A DNA stretch of 64,000 nt from Trichosphaerium sp. ATCC 40318. Taxonomy: Eukaryota > Discosea > Flabellinia > Trichosidae. The stretch is from NCBI GenBank assembly GCA_038496445.1, contig JALMLS010000323.1:1-64000 (forward strand), written 5' to 3'. The translations under genes were made by a program, and so were the position numbers. Of this stretch, positions 1 through 10,664 are shown piece by piece. Each line of letters begins with the position of its first letter. The first letter of the stretch is position 1. Below the pieces are notes generated by a model. The model was not told the DNA's origin. It saw only the letters and a program-made list of their open reading frames with translations, and did no database searches.

Positions 1-3000
1 CCTCAGTGGTTGGAGCATCTGTAGTTGGAGCTTCTGTAGTTGGAGCTTCGGTTGTAGGTGCATCCGTGGTAGGAGCTTCAGTCGTTGGTGCCTCGGTGGT
101 TGGTGCATCTGTAGTTGGAGCCTCTGTTGTTGGTGCTTCTGTAGTAGGTGCTACAGTGGTAGGAGCCTCAGTAGTTGGTGCTTCAGTCGTAGGTGCATCT
201 GTCGTTGGAGCTTCGGTTGTAGGCGCATCCGTAGTTGGTGCCTCTGTAGTTGGCGCTTCTGTGGTTGGAGCAGCAGTAGTTGGTGCTGTAGTGGTTGGAG
301 CTTCAGTGGTAGGAGCCTCCGTTGTTGGAGCTTCAGTTGTTGGAGCCTCTGTAGTTGGTGCTGCAGTCGTAGGAGCTTCGGTTGTAGGTGCCTCTGTAGT
401 TGGTGCTGCAGTCGTAGGAGCCTCCGTTGTTGGAGCATTTGTAGTTGGTGCTTCTGTTGTTGGAGCCTCTGTTGTTGGTGCAGCAGTTGTAGGTGCCTCT
501 GTAGTAGGTGCCAATGTAGTTGGCACTTCAGTTGTTGGTGCTTCTGTTGTTGGCGCTTCGGTGGTAGGTGCATCTGTAGTAGGTGCTTCTGTAGTTGGTG
601 CATCTATCACAGTTAGAAGGAAAAAGGTAAAAATATCGATCAAGTACCAGTTGTAGGAGCTCCAGTTGTTGGTGCTTCAGTTGTAGGAGCCTCTGTAGTT
701 GGTGCTTCAGTCGTAGGAGCTTCGGTTGTAGGTGCCTCCGTTGTTGGAGCCTCTGTAGTAGGAGCATCTGTAGTTGGAGCTTCAGTGGTAGGAGCATCCG
801 TAGTTGGAGCTTCAGTTGTTGGGGCTTCAGTGGTTGGCGCAGCTGTTGTTGGTGGTTCTGTTGTTGGAGCGTTTGTAGTAGGTGCATCCGTAGTTGGTGC
901 TACTGTAGTTGGTGCTTCTACAAATAAAGTAAGTTCCCAGATAGAAAGTAAACGACAAAGTACCAGTTGTTGGCGCTATAGTTGTAGGTGCTTCTGTTGT
1001 TGGAGACTCTGTCGTTGGAGCTACAGTGGTTGGAGCCTCTGTTGTTGGAGCATCTGTAGTAGGTGCAGCAGTTGTAGGTGCATCTGTAGTTGGCGCAGCT
1101 ATCATAGTTAGGTGGAAAAAGGTAAAAATAATATCGATCAAGTACCAGTTGTAGGTGCATCTGTGGTAGGAGCCTCTGTTGTTGGTGCTTCTGTAGTTGG
1201 AGCCTCTGTAGTCGGTGCTTCAGTTGTTGGTGCAGCAGTAGTTGGAGCCTCTGTTGTCGGTGCAGCAGTTGTTGGTGCTTCAGTAGTTGGCGCCAATGTA
1301 GTTGGAGCCTCTGTCGTAGGTGCCTCTGTAGTAGGAGCTAGAGTAGTAGGAGCCTCTGTTGTTGGTGCAGCAGTAGTTGGAACCTCAGTCGTAGGTGCCT
1401 CTGTTGTAGGCGCTACAGTAGTTGGAGCCTCTGTCGTAGGTGCCTCTGTAGTAGGAGCTAGAGTGGTAGGAGCCTCCGTAGTTGGAGCTTCAGTAGTTGG
1501 AGCCTCTGTTGTTGGAGCATCTGTTGTAGGTGTAGCAGTTGTAGGTGCTTCAGTAGTAGGCGCCAATGTAGTTGGCGCTTCAGTTGTTGGCGCTGCTGTA
1601 GTAGGCGCCTCAGTAGTTGGTGCTTCTGTAGTAGGCGCTTCAGTTGTTGGAGCTGCTGTAGTAGGCGCTTCGGTGGTTGGCGCATCTGTTGTTGGTGCAT
1701 CAGTTGTAGGTGCCTCTGTAGTAGGCGCTACAGTGGTAGGAGCCTCTGTAGTCGGTGCTTCTGTAGTTGGAGCATCTGTAGTTGGAGCTTCAGTGGTTGG
1801 GGCTTCAGTAGTAGGGGCTTCGGTGGTTGGCGCCTCTGTGGTTGGTGCTTCAGTAGTAGGGGCAGCTGTTGTTGGAGCCTCCGTCGTAGGCGCCTCTGTA
1901 GTTGGTGCTTCTGTAGTTGGCGCAGCTGTTGTTGGAGCCTCCGTCGTAGGCGCATCTGTAGTAGGTGCATCCGTAGTTGGTGCATCTATCACTGTTAGGA
2001 GGAAAAAGGTAAAAATATCGATCAAGTACCAGTTGTAGGCGCCTCAGTTGTTGGTGCTTCTGTCGTTGGCGCTTCGGTGGTAGGCGCTATAGTAGTTGGA
2101 GCCTCAGTCGTAGGTGCCTCTGTTGTAGGCGCTACAGTAGTTGGAGCCTCTGTCGTAGGTGCCTCTGTTGTAGGCGCTACAGTTGTTGGAGCCTCAGTCG
2201 TAGGTGCCTCTGTAGTAGGAGCTAGAGTGGTAGGAGCCTCCGTTGTTGGTGCAGCAGTAGTTGGAGCTACTGTAGTCGGTGCTTCTGTAGTAGGTGCAGC
2301 AGTTGTTGGTGCAGCAGTTGTAGGTGCTTCAGTAGTAGGGGCAGCTGTTGTTGGAGCCTCCGTCGTAGGCGCCTCTGTAGTTGGTGCTTCAGTGGTTGGC
2401 GCTTCTGTTGTTGGAGCCTCTGTTGTAGGTGCAGCAGTTGTAGGTGCTTCTGTAGTAGGTGCCAATGTAGTTGGAGCTTCAGTTGTTGGCGCCTCTGTTG
2501 TTGGTGCTTCCGTCGTTGGCGCTTCGGTGGTAGGTGCCTCTGTAGTAGGCGCTACAGTGGTAGGAGCCTCCGTTGTTGGAGCATCTGTAGTTGGTGCTTC
2601 TGTTGTTGGAGCCTTTGTTGTTGGTGCAGCAGTTGTTGGTGCTTCAGTAGTAGGGGCAGCTGTTGTTGGAGCCTTTGTTGTTGGTGCAGCAGTTGTTGGT
2701 GCTTCAGTAGTAGGGGCCTCTGTAGTTGGAGCCTCTGTTGTTGGTGCAGCAGTTGTTGGAGCCTCCGTCGTAGGCGCTTCTGTAGTTGGAGCCTCTGTTG
2801 TTGGTGCAGCAGTTGTTGGTGCTTCAGTAGTAGGGGCAGCTGTTGTTGGAGCCTCTGTTGTTGGTGCAGCAGTAGTTGGTGCTTCTGTTGTTGGAGCCTC
2901 TGTTGTTGGTGCAGCAGTTGTTGGAGCCTCCGTCGTAGGCGCTTCTGTAGTTGGAGCCTCTGTTGTTGGTGCAGCAGTTGTAGGCGCCAATGTAGTTGGA

Positions 3001-3150
3001 GCTTCAGTTGTAGGAGCCTCTGTAGTTGGAGCCTCTGTTGTTGGTGCAGCAGTTGTTGGTGCTTCAGTAGTAGGCGCCTCTGTAGTTGGAGCCTCTGTTG
3101 TTGGTGCAGCAGTTGTAGGCGCCAATGTAGTTGGAGCTTCAGTTGTAGGT
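1..3150. repeat. 15-bp tandem coding array (PTTEA units, roughly 200 copies)
   Basis: A 15-bp unit, read on the minus strand as Glu/Ala/Asp/Leu-Ala-Pro-Thr-Thr, repeats with synonymous and first-codon variation across about 3.1 kb. Longer blocks are themselves duplicated: for example a run ending in the rare Leu variant recurs near 2990 and 3120. The array lacks stop codons on both strands, so the plus strand also stays open as a Val-Val-Gly-Ala-Ser polymer; that reading is a by-product. Such arrays change length by slippage and unequal exchange, so the copy number given by an assembly may not be exact. Confidence 0.95.
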
Positions 3151-4193
3151 TCCTCAACATCCCTTTTATTGTTTTGTCCATCTATTGAACCAGGTTCACC
3201 TAATTTCAAAAAAAACTTGTTAATCGTGTACATTGAAACTGAAACAAAAAAAAAAAAAAAAAGAAAATCGTACTAGCAATTTTAAGATCGTCTAGGGCAA
3301 GGTAGGCGCCTTCTGTTTCTTCAAACAAGGCGACAGTCACACGCAAGCGCATCTTCCCTGATGATGGCATTACGATTTGACGTTGAACAGTTCGAGCAGT
3401 ATCAGTTATTGGTGAGTATAGAGTAGTAGAATCGCAACCAGGGTTGGTAAACAACTGGAGGTTTGCGTCTGATTTTAAGCATAGCACATTTACAAATGGT
3501 TGATCTACGGAAAAGCGTCAGAATAATCTTCATTTTTAGGCTCAAGGACCCGAAAAAGAAAAACCAAGTTGATAACGTACTATTTACACTAACGGATATC
3601 TTGAGGTAATCCACAGGCGATTTGACGCCCTGTACGGCAAATCGAGCAGAAAGCACAGCATCCTCGCTATATGGAAGCAATTCGATATCTACAACAAGAT
3701 AATAAGCGTAATGTAAACGATAAAAGAACACGCACCATTCCATTCCATGGTTTTTGTAGTCGGGCTATCTTGGGCGTTACTTAGTACCACAAAAGGTGCT
3801 GAAAGGCCAAAACCGCTATCAGTCACCGGTTGCTGCGTAAAAAGCGCGAGTAGTTGCGAGAAAACGATATTTAGTCTCGTAACGATTGAAAGTTGAGCAT
3901 CGTAAATGGACGTTTCTTTCATAATATTCAATGCATGAGTTGATTTGTGTGCATCTAGAACATGAGAGGTTGTGGTAAAAGTAGATTCTTCCCCAAAGTC
4001 TTCATTAAATATTTGTACACCTTTGCTGTGTTAAAAGCTATCACAAAGTAGAAAACAAGAAGCAAAAAATAGTGTCGATTCATATTTTGAAGCGTTATTT
4101 TTAAACACAATAACAATCGTTATACAAGATAAACATACCTGAGACTTGGGCAGCTACTATTACTAACAAAAGTGCAATGAAAAACCGAAACAT
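1..4193 (-). CDS. Secreted mucin-like protein: MAM-like domain plus PTTEA repeats (3' end off window)
   Basis: A large extracellular or wall/coat protein. Exon 1 (4139-4193) encodes a signal peptide, [18 protein letters not shown], followed by a GTATG donor. The next exons (about 4000-3290) encode a beta-rich domain of about 200 residues that opens [10 protein letters not shown] and closes with [16 protein letters not shown], the layout of a MAM/jelly-roll domain. After an intron of about 90 bp the protein becomes an uninterrupted array of the pentapeptide PTT(E/A/D/L/V)A down to the window edge, broken only by four short phase-1 introns (604-647, 918-963, 1099-1145, 1986-2029) that all preserve the repeat frame. 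Thr/Pro density predicts heavy O-glycosylation. The stop codon, and any anchor, lie beyond base 1. Domain naming is an inference from a few motif residues; secretion and repeat structure are seen directly. No homologue is recognised over the full length. Confidence 0.8.
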
Positions 4194-4581
4194 AACGGTA
4201 ACGTGTAGTGCACTGTGCAATATACAAAAATAATGCCAAAAATGACGAAATCTCCAGTTTTACCTATATCGGTAAATTAAGCCAATATAAGCCCACACAA
4301 GACCAAGAGCGTGGTTTGTTACTTTTTGACGACACGGAGTATCTCCCTTTTTTGTAGTTTAGGTTTTTATTATCGGGTTGCTCAAAACCTTGTAGTGCGC
4401 TAACAAGTACATGAGCATGCGGTACTAACAGTTACAGTTAGTCAGACATTTTTATACAACAGCTAAAGATAGATTCCTGCTTTTTATTGCTAGTGGTATT
4501 TATGCATAAAAATAGCGTACGCGCCTTGTAGCTTGCAAAGAGTTTCTAAGGGAGAAAATAGGAAGTCTACTTCGAAACTAA

Positions 4582-4818
4582 CTAAGCTCGGGCGAAGTTA
4601 ATTTTCTCAATTACAGTCCCGCCATAATAGCTATTGTGTATACTATTGACGACGGAAACACATTGCACGCTTGCCTTTGTATTGTGCCGCCAAACGTTTT
4701 TTGTAGTTTTCCCTCCATAAACAAAAGGTTTGTAAGCACTGGTTAGCCAATGATATATTGCCGCCCTACAGAAATTTTTATTCTCAACACAACAACTGTA
4801 AATTACAAATGGCCCCAT
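4582..4818 (-). CDS. Small ORF with degenerate Kunitz-like pattern, possibly a relic
   Basis: An unspliced 78-codon reading frame between two minus-strand genes. It contains FCRAAIYHW, then KPFVYGGKTTKN, then ASVQC, with spacing like a Kunitz (BPTI-type) domain, in which C-R-A, F-x-YGG-C and a late Cys are hallmarks. Here the Cys after YGG and the Cys before the Phe are replaced (by Lys and Lys/Tyr), so two of the three usual disulfides could not form, and no signal peptide precedes it. It could be a broken exon, an exon of an unseen spliced gene, or chance. The rest of the 4.2-5.1 kb interval shows no convincing coding signal. Confidence 0.2.
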   Translation of the reverse strand: MGPFVIYSCCVENKNFCRAAIYHWLTSAYKPFVYGGKTTKNVWRHNTKASVQCVSVVNSIHNSYYGGTVIEKINFARA

Positions 4819-5124
4819 TTTTGTTTTTTCACCATTTTTTATCTACCGTCTTAAAATTGTTACCATTGTTACATAAAAGGTATTCCCACTTTACTCTGAT
4901 GCTTCATTTAAAAAAAAAAGGTGTGCCGCAATATTTGTGTAAGCGTCAAAAACAAAAAAATAAAAACTGAGATTGCCAATTTCATTGAGCTCACAAGAAC
5001 ATAAAAATCGAAACAAGTTCTTAGCTTTTGATACAATAACTGAATAACCAATAAAAGGTGTGTAGTATGACTGCTGCGAGCGATATAATCACAAAGGGGG
5101 TTTATTTATCAAGAACGTATGCAT

Positions 5125-6667
5125 TTACTCTAAAGTTTTTACGTTAGCAAAAGAAGCTACTGAACCAAATAACGCACCTTTAATCTCAAAGGTGTATGGG
5201 GATTTGCCAACGTCGTGGGAACCGACTTTGACGGAAACAGTGTACTTTGCGGCAACGCGTGGACGCCAGAACATTTCGAATAAACCGACATCTACATTAC
5301 AAGTCAGCTATAAAAACAATAACAAATTGTAAGTCGTACCAAGCTTGTTGATGCCCTTTTTGATGCCATCAGCGCCTTCGACTTCAAAACCAACATCCTT
5401 GGTTGGGAGATCGACAGGTTTACCAGCGTCATCGCATACTTGAAGTTTGAAAATGGCTCTCTCACCGAGCTTGATTTTGGAGATATCCTACCAATATGTC
5501 AGTTTACGAGTACAACAAAAAACTTATTCTTCTTTTTTATGAAACCGTACCAAACCTTCTCCAGTCAAAGTACAGTGGCTCAAGGAGACGACAAGCTTAC
5601 GCTTTGGGGCTTCTTGTACAACTGAGGCAGTAGGCGAAACCTTGAAAAGTTTGTGTGAAGCAAGTTGGTGGGCTTTGCTGGCACGCTAATAACACGTTAA
5701 ATCGAAAATGTTAAACGTTTTGAATACCACTTCAGGTTGAATTGGCTTTACAGCGTTCAAAACACGCAAGCGTTCAGCTTCAGCGGCTTCTTCAGCTGCT
5801 TTTGCTTCATCAAGTTTTTTCTGTGCTTCAGCACGAGCTTTTTCTTCTTCAGCTTTTTGTTTAGCAATCGCAGCATCGCGTTTTGCCTTTTCTGCTTTTA
5901 CTCTAGCTTCAGCTTCAGCTTCTTCCTTTTCTCGGCTATTAAAAAAGTCAGTAAAACGAGTTTGAGAAGGAAAGGAACCAAAAAGGTACTTACAGTTGTC
6001 TAGCTTGTTCTTTCAATTTCCTTTGTTTCTCTGCTGCAGCACTACATACAGCGTGAATAAATTACGAGACTATGAATCCATAGAATTAAAAAAAAACGCA
6101 ACGCAGAAAAAAAAAAGCTAACAACGTTTAAAAAACTTACGCTTCAGCAGCTTTTTGTTCATCTGCACGTCTTTGAGCCCTTTTGTGGAGTTAGATTAAT
6201 GCTTTTGGAAATAAAGTGATAACGTACTCAGCTGCTTGGGTTTTGCGACGTTTTTGGTCCTCCTCTTCAGCGTTATCCTCGGAGTCCTCGTGTTTTCTTT
6301 TATGACTACAAAAAGCAGAGTGAGTTTATAATTTGTAAACAAACGCTAGCCATAGCCCCCAAAGCTACAAAGTAGCGAAGATGCACGCAAAAAAAAACAG
6401 AAATTGAGAAATCAGGCTCACCGAGTTTCTTTAAAGGCGGGTTCCTCGGTTTGGTCAACAGGGTCGCTGATCTGGTTTGTTTCTTGAGTCTCTCCAGTAG
6501 AGTCGTTTTCTTCGCTACCATTGCTCGAATAAAGGTAATATATAGCACCAAGGGTCACAACGCCTACATGCCGACTTTGAGCTCAACTTTAAAAGTTTTT
6601 TAATTAATTTCGACTTCTTACCTACAGCAGCGGCAATACCAACTGCGACAATCTTTTGGTTATCCAT
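5125..6667 (-). CDS. Membrane-anchored coiled-coil protein with C-terminal filamin-type Ig domain
   Basis: The start MDNQKIVAVGIAAAV runs, across an intron, into GVVTLGAIYYLYSSNG, a single hydrophobic N-terminal anchor. A Glu/Asp/Thr-rich linker and a basic KRKHEDSED stretch follow. Then comes an Ala/Glu/Lys/Arg-rich segment (about 6240-5760, several short exons), typical of a long single alpha-helix or coiled coil. The C-terminus (about 5600-5125) reads KLGERAIFKLQVCDDAGKPV and then KYTVSVKVGSHDVGKSPYTF before the stop; Y-x-V-x-V-x-V-G-x-x-x-V-x-x-S-P-[YF] is the signature of the filamin/ABP280 repeat. In that family such Ig domains bind membrane receptors or dimerise. The order anchor-helix-filamin Ig suggests a membrane-cytoskeleton or organelle tether, but this is inference. 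The start was chosen at the first ATG before the hydrophobic segment. Confidence 0.7.
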
Positions 6668-7045
6668 TCTTGCGAGTTATACAACTTGTAGTTTCCGAAA
6701 AGTGTAGAACACGAAAGACTTTTGACATAATCGGTAGAAGCGATAATAAGTTAGCGCGATCAGCTCCTCGATAGTAGGAACGCTACAATCTATGTCATTT
6801 CAGTTTTTGTGTTTGACGTCCTACCGCTATACTTGTACCGTTTAGTATGACGCCATGAAACTGCTTTTTTATTCAATGGTTCCAAACTAGAAGCAAAAGT
6901 TGTTTACTTTGGTCCAAAAAAACAAGGTCTTGTGACCGCAAAACGTTTACCCAAGTTAAGTGATAGTAAATTTAAGTGTAGTACGAATTACCTGTTTGTT
7001 CTCCTCCCCAAAAAAGAAAAGTAGAAAGTAATTTACGTATAGACA
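6668..7045. promoter_or_regulatory. Divergent intergenic region between filamin-Ig gene and P450 gene
   Basis: About 380 bp separate two start codons facing away from each other, so both promoters must lie here. I see no clear TATA box at a fixed distance, no repeat and no small gene; the sequence is AT-rich with short homopolymer runs. Confidence 0.4.
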
Positions 7046-9365
7046 ATGTCTCTGGCATACGCATTATTAGTATTTGTGCTCGCAGTCGCGTTGGCTGTAG
7101 TTATTCTTGCGTTTGCTTCCGTTTTTCTACCTCCACTCGTTATTGCAATCAGAATGAGGGTGTTTACGACGATCAACAGCAACAAAGTAAGTTAAGAAAT
7201 ACAAAATTTTCCACGTTTTTGTTCTTGTAATGCTTTAAAATGCGTGACACTGCGTGACAATGTAATACGCGTTGCGTCTTTGTATTTGTAATAAGAGCTT
7301 ACATTTTACAGGGTTACCAAGTACCTAACGATAAAATTAACGGAGACGATTTCAAAGCACTATACAAGCATACAGCTGCTGATGGTAGAAGTGATTGCGA
7401 ACTATCCAATTTTTTCTGGTACGCCCTAACTAGACTGTTCACTACTTTGTCGTGCACAAACCTTCGAGTTATTTTGTTAAATTGTTGGCGATCTATTGTA
7501 AACAACTTGGTCTGCCTGGTTTCTTGAAAAGTTTGGCATTAAAACAATATTTTTGCTTTTTTAGTAGATAATCACCTTTTTAACCTTCTGACTAGGTACC
7601 ATCTATCACCTGGCCCTGAAATACATCAAGTAAGTACAAGTTTATTTATATTTTTTCAGTTCAATAATTTTCGTGCTTTAGGAACAAATAGAGAATGGAC
7701 CAATGTACGATGTGCTATCACGTGCTACGAACCATTTTTTGCAAGCAAAGGATGAGAAATTGCGCGCTTTAGCAAATAAACACGCGACGAGGTATGTTAC
7801 CAAAATGAGAGTTGACTTGCTTATTAAATTATAAGGCAATTCTCAAAGGTAAAACAATGGAGTTTTATTCGCTTACGCGAGTTTGTGTTTCCCATTGTCG
7901 CAAAAATTATGTTCGAGCTTGTGTTCCAAGAGGAATGTCCTGCAAATGTTAGCGATCTTATAACAAATTCAGCAGAGGATGTAATTACAGCGCTTAAATG
8001 CTGTAAGCTGAGGTTAGTTAAAAAAACTTTCTTGGCTTATTTTATTTTGTTTCGCATTTTATCAATTGTACCGACGCTTTTTAGGGATATCCCCAAAAGA
8101 TTAAAGCTTACTGCTTGGTTAGAGAAGAAACTGCAAAATGGGTGTTTAGATAAAGTATTTGGGCACAACAAAAGCATTAACTACCATACACAAGCGCTTC
8201 ATATTCAAGGTGCATTCTGCCATACTGGTGTTGTTCAAACTTCCGAGGCTGTTGCTCATACGATCATTGCTATCTCACAGCATCCAAAAGTACGCAAATA
8301 AGAATATAAAGCGTACTCTAATTAATACGTAAAATACTTTTGTGCACGTTAACGTGTAGCGAATATTTGGGATTATTGATTTTTTCATAATTTTTTAGTG
8401 GTTTACATCGCGTTAGTAAACCTACGATTGTTTGATCTTTTTTTTTTACCAACGAACACTCATTGTCAACTCAGACTTGAATTTTCTTAGTTATCCAAGT
8501 CAAGAGATTTATTGATTGTTTAGGTGAAGGAAAAATTATTTAGAAATGGAACGATGGATAAAAGATACATGAAAGATGTGTTATCAGAGACTTTCCGCGT
8601 ATGGCCTCTTTTTGGTATTGCAAATAGAGTGACATCTGTACGATTTTTTTGTTTTCTTTTTTTTTTTGTATGTCGTTCCTTACGTTGTCTTGTTTAGAAA
8701 GACATTACTATCTGTGATACTACTATTCCAAAGGGAACTTGTCTTTGTTTCAACTACCCAGAGTTTCATCACAGCGGTTTTGAAGGTATGTATACATACA
8801 ACTCTGTTCGATGATAATTATTCACTGACACTGTTTTTTTTTATAGATCCACATTCATTCCGTCCTGAGAGATGGACAGCAAGAAAAAGAGCAGATTCTA
8901 ATTATATTCCGTTCGGGGTTAAACAAAATCGTCAGTGTCCTGCTATCAGGTACTTGTTTTTAGTTGTTTTTTCGTGACAAACACTTGATATTACTTTTTT
9001 TTTAACTTTTGTTTAGAGTGGCTCCTATTCTCGTAAAAGAAGTGGTTCGCGTTGCTCTACAAACTGCAGAATTTCACACAGCTTTAAAACATACACGAGC
9101 TATGCCTGATCGTGGATTATGTGTCATGGTGCCTAAGCATTCGACAATATCTGACAACACATTGTATTTTGCTAAAGGATTCATGAAAGCACAAGAAGCT
9201 GTTGAAAATCTAACAAGGTCTGTATTACAACTCGTGTATGGAACGATCATGTTGAGAGAAGCAAAGAAATTGAGGCTAGCGCAGACATATTTTGAACAGC
9301 TGCGTCGTGAAAAATGGACAAAAAAAATAGATGAAAATAAAAATAAAACGAAACAATTTTTTTAA
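7046..9365 (+). CDS. Divergent cytochrome P450 with N-terminal membrane anchor
   Basis: A haem-thiolate monooxygenase-like protein, probably ER-bound. About ten exons join in frame. The N-terminus MSLAYALLVFVLAVALAVVI is a single membrane anchor ending in basic residues. The K-helix ExxR motif is SETFRVWP (near 8590). The segment DPHSFRPERW (near 8850) is the conserved PERF-like region. The haem-binding loop reads YIPFGVKQNRQCPA: the Cys ligand and flanking Phe-Gly are there, but the usual FxxGxRxCxG is altered (Lys for Gly, Pro-Ala after the Cys). The I-helix region (TGVVQTSEAV) lacks the standard AGxxTT. A Lys/Glu-rich tail of about 70 residues follows the P450 core. The substrate cannot be told. 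One intron (8290-8523, 234 bp) is much longer than the rest. It could be catalytically unusual, for example a peroxide- or hydroperoxide-using P450. Confidence 0.85.
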
Positions 9366-9713
9366 TGTCGCCGTGTGAATTCTTCTGTCGTAGAATCTAT
9401 TTTGAAGCTCCTTTACTTATTTCCCGAAAAGTACGTGGGTGTCAATTTACTAAATCATATGTTAAAGATTGTTTTAACTGCGCTTTTTATGTTTAGCACC
9501 AGCCACGAAAACATTACCAACAAACTCAATTCCTAGCGCAAGTAACCTTTTTAGGTAATGCAAATACCCAATTTTTTTTTTCGAATATCGTTGTTTCAGT
9601 TCCTTACAGCTTTTTTAGGACGTGAATAGTTTAACGACGCTCGTTGGTTATGCAATATGATACTTTTATTTTGCTAGTGTGAGTCTCTCTCTGTGATTAT
9701 GCGAAATTCATCG
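9366..9713. other. Convergent intergenic region
   Basis: The 3' ends of the P450 gene (plus) and the Cys-rich secreted gene (minus) face each other across about 350 bp. Short T-runs are present. No ORF, repeat or RNA gene could be supported. Confidence 0.4.
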
Positions 9714-10472
9714 TTACTTCCAATTCATAGCAATAACCAACGCATCTAAAAACAAACCATTATTTACACATAAAATAAGAACCCCCAAGTCGTTTTTGAA
9801 GTATACACTAGCCGTACATTGCTGAACATTGATGAGCTTCCCTATAAGCGTCTCAGTTAGTATGAATAATGCAATGATAATGTCGACGTACTCTGTATCG
9901 CAATACGCTTCGGATACTATCGGATTTGTAGTTAGCACTAATTACATCATCTTGTAAACAATAACGACGTACCTTCTATGCTCTGAGGATACTTAAAGCA
10001 TTGTGGAGGAATATTTCCATCATCTCTTCCGTGTTCCGGCTGACATAGTTTGCCTCCTTTTGTTTTTAACTCGCAACAAGTACTATAAAGAACATAAGTA
10101 GGTAGAAAGGATAATTATATAATCTGGAGAAAGAAGGTAACCTCAAAGATAAGATTTTTTTTCACAAAAGACATTTTAAACTTGTAGAGTGGCGTACCGG
10201 ACCATTTCAGCAAGACTGTCGTGTATAGCATCGTTACAGGCAACTTCTGCTGATTCGCAAGATGTAGAAATACCACAACCAACTGTTTTCGTAAATGCGC
10301 AGGTGAATTTATCAAGAGACGGTCTTGTATGACGCGGAGGTCCTCTAAAATACTTTTCTTTGTAGATATTGGCACTGTACAGCCCCGTATGTTCTGCACC
10401 AGCTAAAGCGCCAATTACGAAGATGAACACAACTAAAAAGGTCACGTGAAGGTACATCGTTCCGGTGGACAT
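9714..10472 (-). CDS. Secreted cysteine-rich protein, unrecognised
   Basis: The start MSTGTMYLHVTFLVVFIFVI is a signal peptide or signal anchor ending ALAGAEH. The first exon continues with FTCAFTKTVGCGISTSCESAEVACNDAIHD, holding five cysteines. A second exon (about 10085-9970) has CCELKTKGGKLCQ and PPQCFKYPQ. The last exon (9935-9714) adds EAYCDTEYVD, a hydrophobic stretch and NVQQCTASVY, ending MNWK. At least ten cysteines in about 200 residues after a signal sequence suggest a disulfide-stabilised extracellular protein. I recognise no family. Exon borders follow GT-AG and keep frame, but the donor of exon 1 (near 10185) is not obvious. An upstream in-frame ATG (at 10514) would put charged residues before the signal and is less likely. 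Confidence 0.6.
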
Positions 10473-10664
10473 TAAGTCGTCACCTCCCGTTAAGTCTATT
10501 GATATTTCTTGCACATGTTTGCTTGTTCCAGTGTAACCGAATCAGTTTTGGTAATTTTATTTAGTCTGTATTTATTTTTTCTTCACATTCTTTTACACTA
10601 TACAACATATACTTCCCCGTCCTCGCTGACTCAAGCACTTCACTGCATTTTATACCAAACGTTG

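Noticed and set aside
1-3150. CRISPR-like array
   Set aside because: Repeat unit is 15 bp, coding, without spacers, and the genome is eukaryotic.
151-3181. Minus-strand Leu/Gln/Arg-rich and other off-frame frames within the array
   Set aside because: Off-frame readings of the same 15-bp unit with no start context or continuation.
6-3276. Long plus-strand frames encoding Val-Val-Gly-Ala-Ser polymers
   Set aside because: They are the reverse complement of the PTTEA array. The minus strand has a signal peptide, a folded domain and frame-preserving introns; the plus strand lacks all of these.
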